Virus record (IMG/VR): IMGVR_UViG_3300032523_000948
Coordinates: 1-24,578 of that record
Length of the DNA stretch: 24,578 nucleotides
From: a virus
Direction: 5' to 3' (one strand)
The notes beneath the pieces are model-generated. The model was given only the letters and a program-made list of their open reading frames with translations. It was not told the origin of the DNA and searched no databases. Positions 24,391 through 24,578 of this stretch are shown here, piece by piece. Position numbers and translations under genes: made by a program. Numbering within the stretch: the stretch's first letter is position 1; the number at the start of each line of letters is the position of its first letter.

Positions 24391-24441
24391 GCTGCAAATA
24401 TACCTACTAGATAATTACTAAAAAAATATATAATTACTAAT

Positions 24442-24578
24442 ATGACAACAGAAGAACAAAATACAATTACTAACTTTATTGGCAAGCTAGCCAACAAGGA
24501 TTACTCAGAAGCACAACAAGCTTTAGAGGTTGCCGTAGAAACAAAATTAAAAAATAAGATTCGTAATTACGTAAATCA
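24442..24578 (+). CDS. Probable prohead core/scaffold protein, 3' end cut by window edge
   Basis: Only the first 45 residues are visible (MTTEEQNTITNFIGKLANKD, then YSEAQQALEVAVETKLKNKI). This is a charged, fully helical N-terminus. The pattern of a short helix, ALxxAVxxKLKNKI and then more basic residues resembles the start of small prohead core proteins of T4-like phages (gp67 type). The place, downstream of gp21 within the head-assembly cluster, fits. The 51-nt gap before it holds no clear TAAATA box and no Shine-Dalgarno; it is very A/T-rich (AAAAAAATATATAATTACTA). Confidence 0.55.
   Translation, partial: MTTEEQNTITNFIGKLANKDYSEAQQALEVAVETKLKNKIRNYVN

Noticed and set aside
1-24578. tRNA genes, CRISPR arrays, insertion sequences, integrase or attachment sites
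   Set aside because: None seen on reading both strands. Repeats are limited to two short tandem duplications and small hairpins.

Overview
The window is a structural (late) gene block of a tailed phage related to T4, probably a marine or other aquatic myovirus with an AT-rich genome. Four proteins anchor this: relatives of T4 gp14 and gp13 (neck), gp4 (head completion, with an E/D/ExK nuclease-like motif) and gp21 (prohead protease, with His and Ser motifs). No tRNA, rRNA, CRISPR array, insertion sequence or integrase was seen. Only one gene is on the minus strand. The host cannot be told from the sequence. The lack of Shine-Dalgarno sequences and the abundance of PKD, LamG and NHL-like domains would fit a phage of Bacteroidota or of AT-rich marine bacteria, but that is inference.

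Left part (1-17638), tail periphery and adsorption: a very large protein cut by the left edge (Ig-like C-terminus); a PKD-domain protein; a tailspike-like beta-helix protein whose 3' two thirds is clearly richer in GC than its surroundings; an unrecognised 307-residue protein; an 822-residue protein whose LamG-like lectin domain seems to be split by a beta-propeller; a 1420-residue protein with Trp/Cys modules, a PKD-like domain and an NHL-type propeller; and three small fibre proteins that share an N-terminal ECIGxSL...SN motif but carry different tips.

Middle (17686-18524): one acidic/basic bipolar protein in a unit of its own, with an exact TATAAATA late-promoter box before it and a strong GUAA-loop terminator after it.

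Right part (18550-24578), head and neck: an unrecognised 193-residue protein, gp14, gp13, a small basic Cys-containing protein, gp4, a minus-strand four-helix membrane/coiled-coil protein, a 101-residue protein, gp21, a 345-residue protein with a Gly/Ala-rich hydrophobic core, and the start of a probable prohead core protein.

Two signals run through the block. First, 11 of the gene starts that have an intergenic gap carry a T4-late-like TAAATA box, usually only 5-10 nt before the ATG, and no gene has a visible Shine-Dalgarno. Late mRNAs may therefore be leaderless or nearly so. Second, three proteins beside gp21 begin with short peptides ending in IAE|A, LAE|A or LEE|A. These resemble the capsid-targeting, gp21-cleaved leader of T4 internal proteins and suggest an uncharacterised set of head-packaged, possibly injected proteins.
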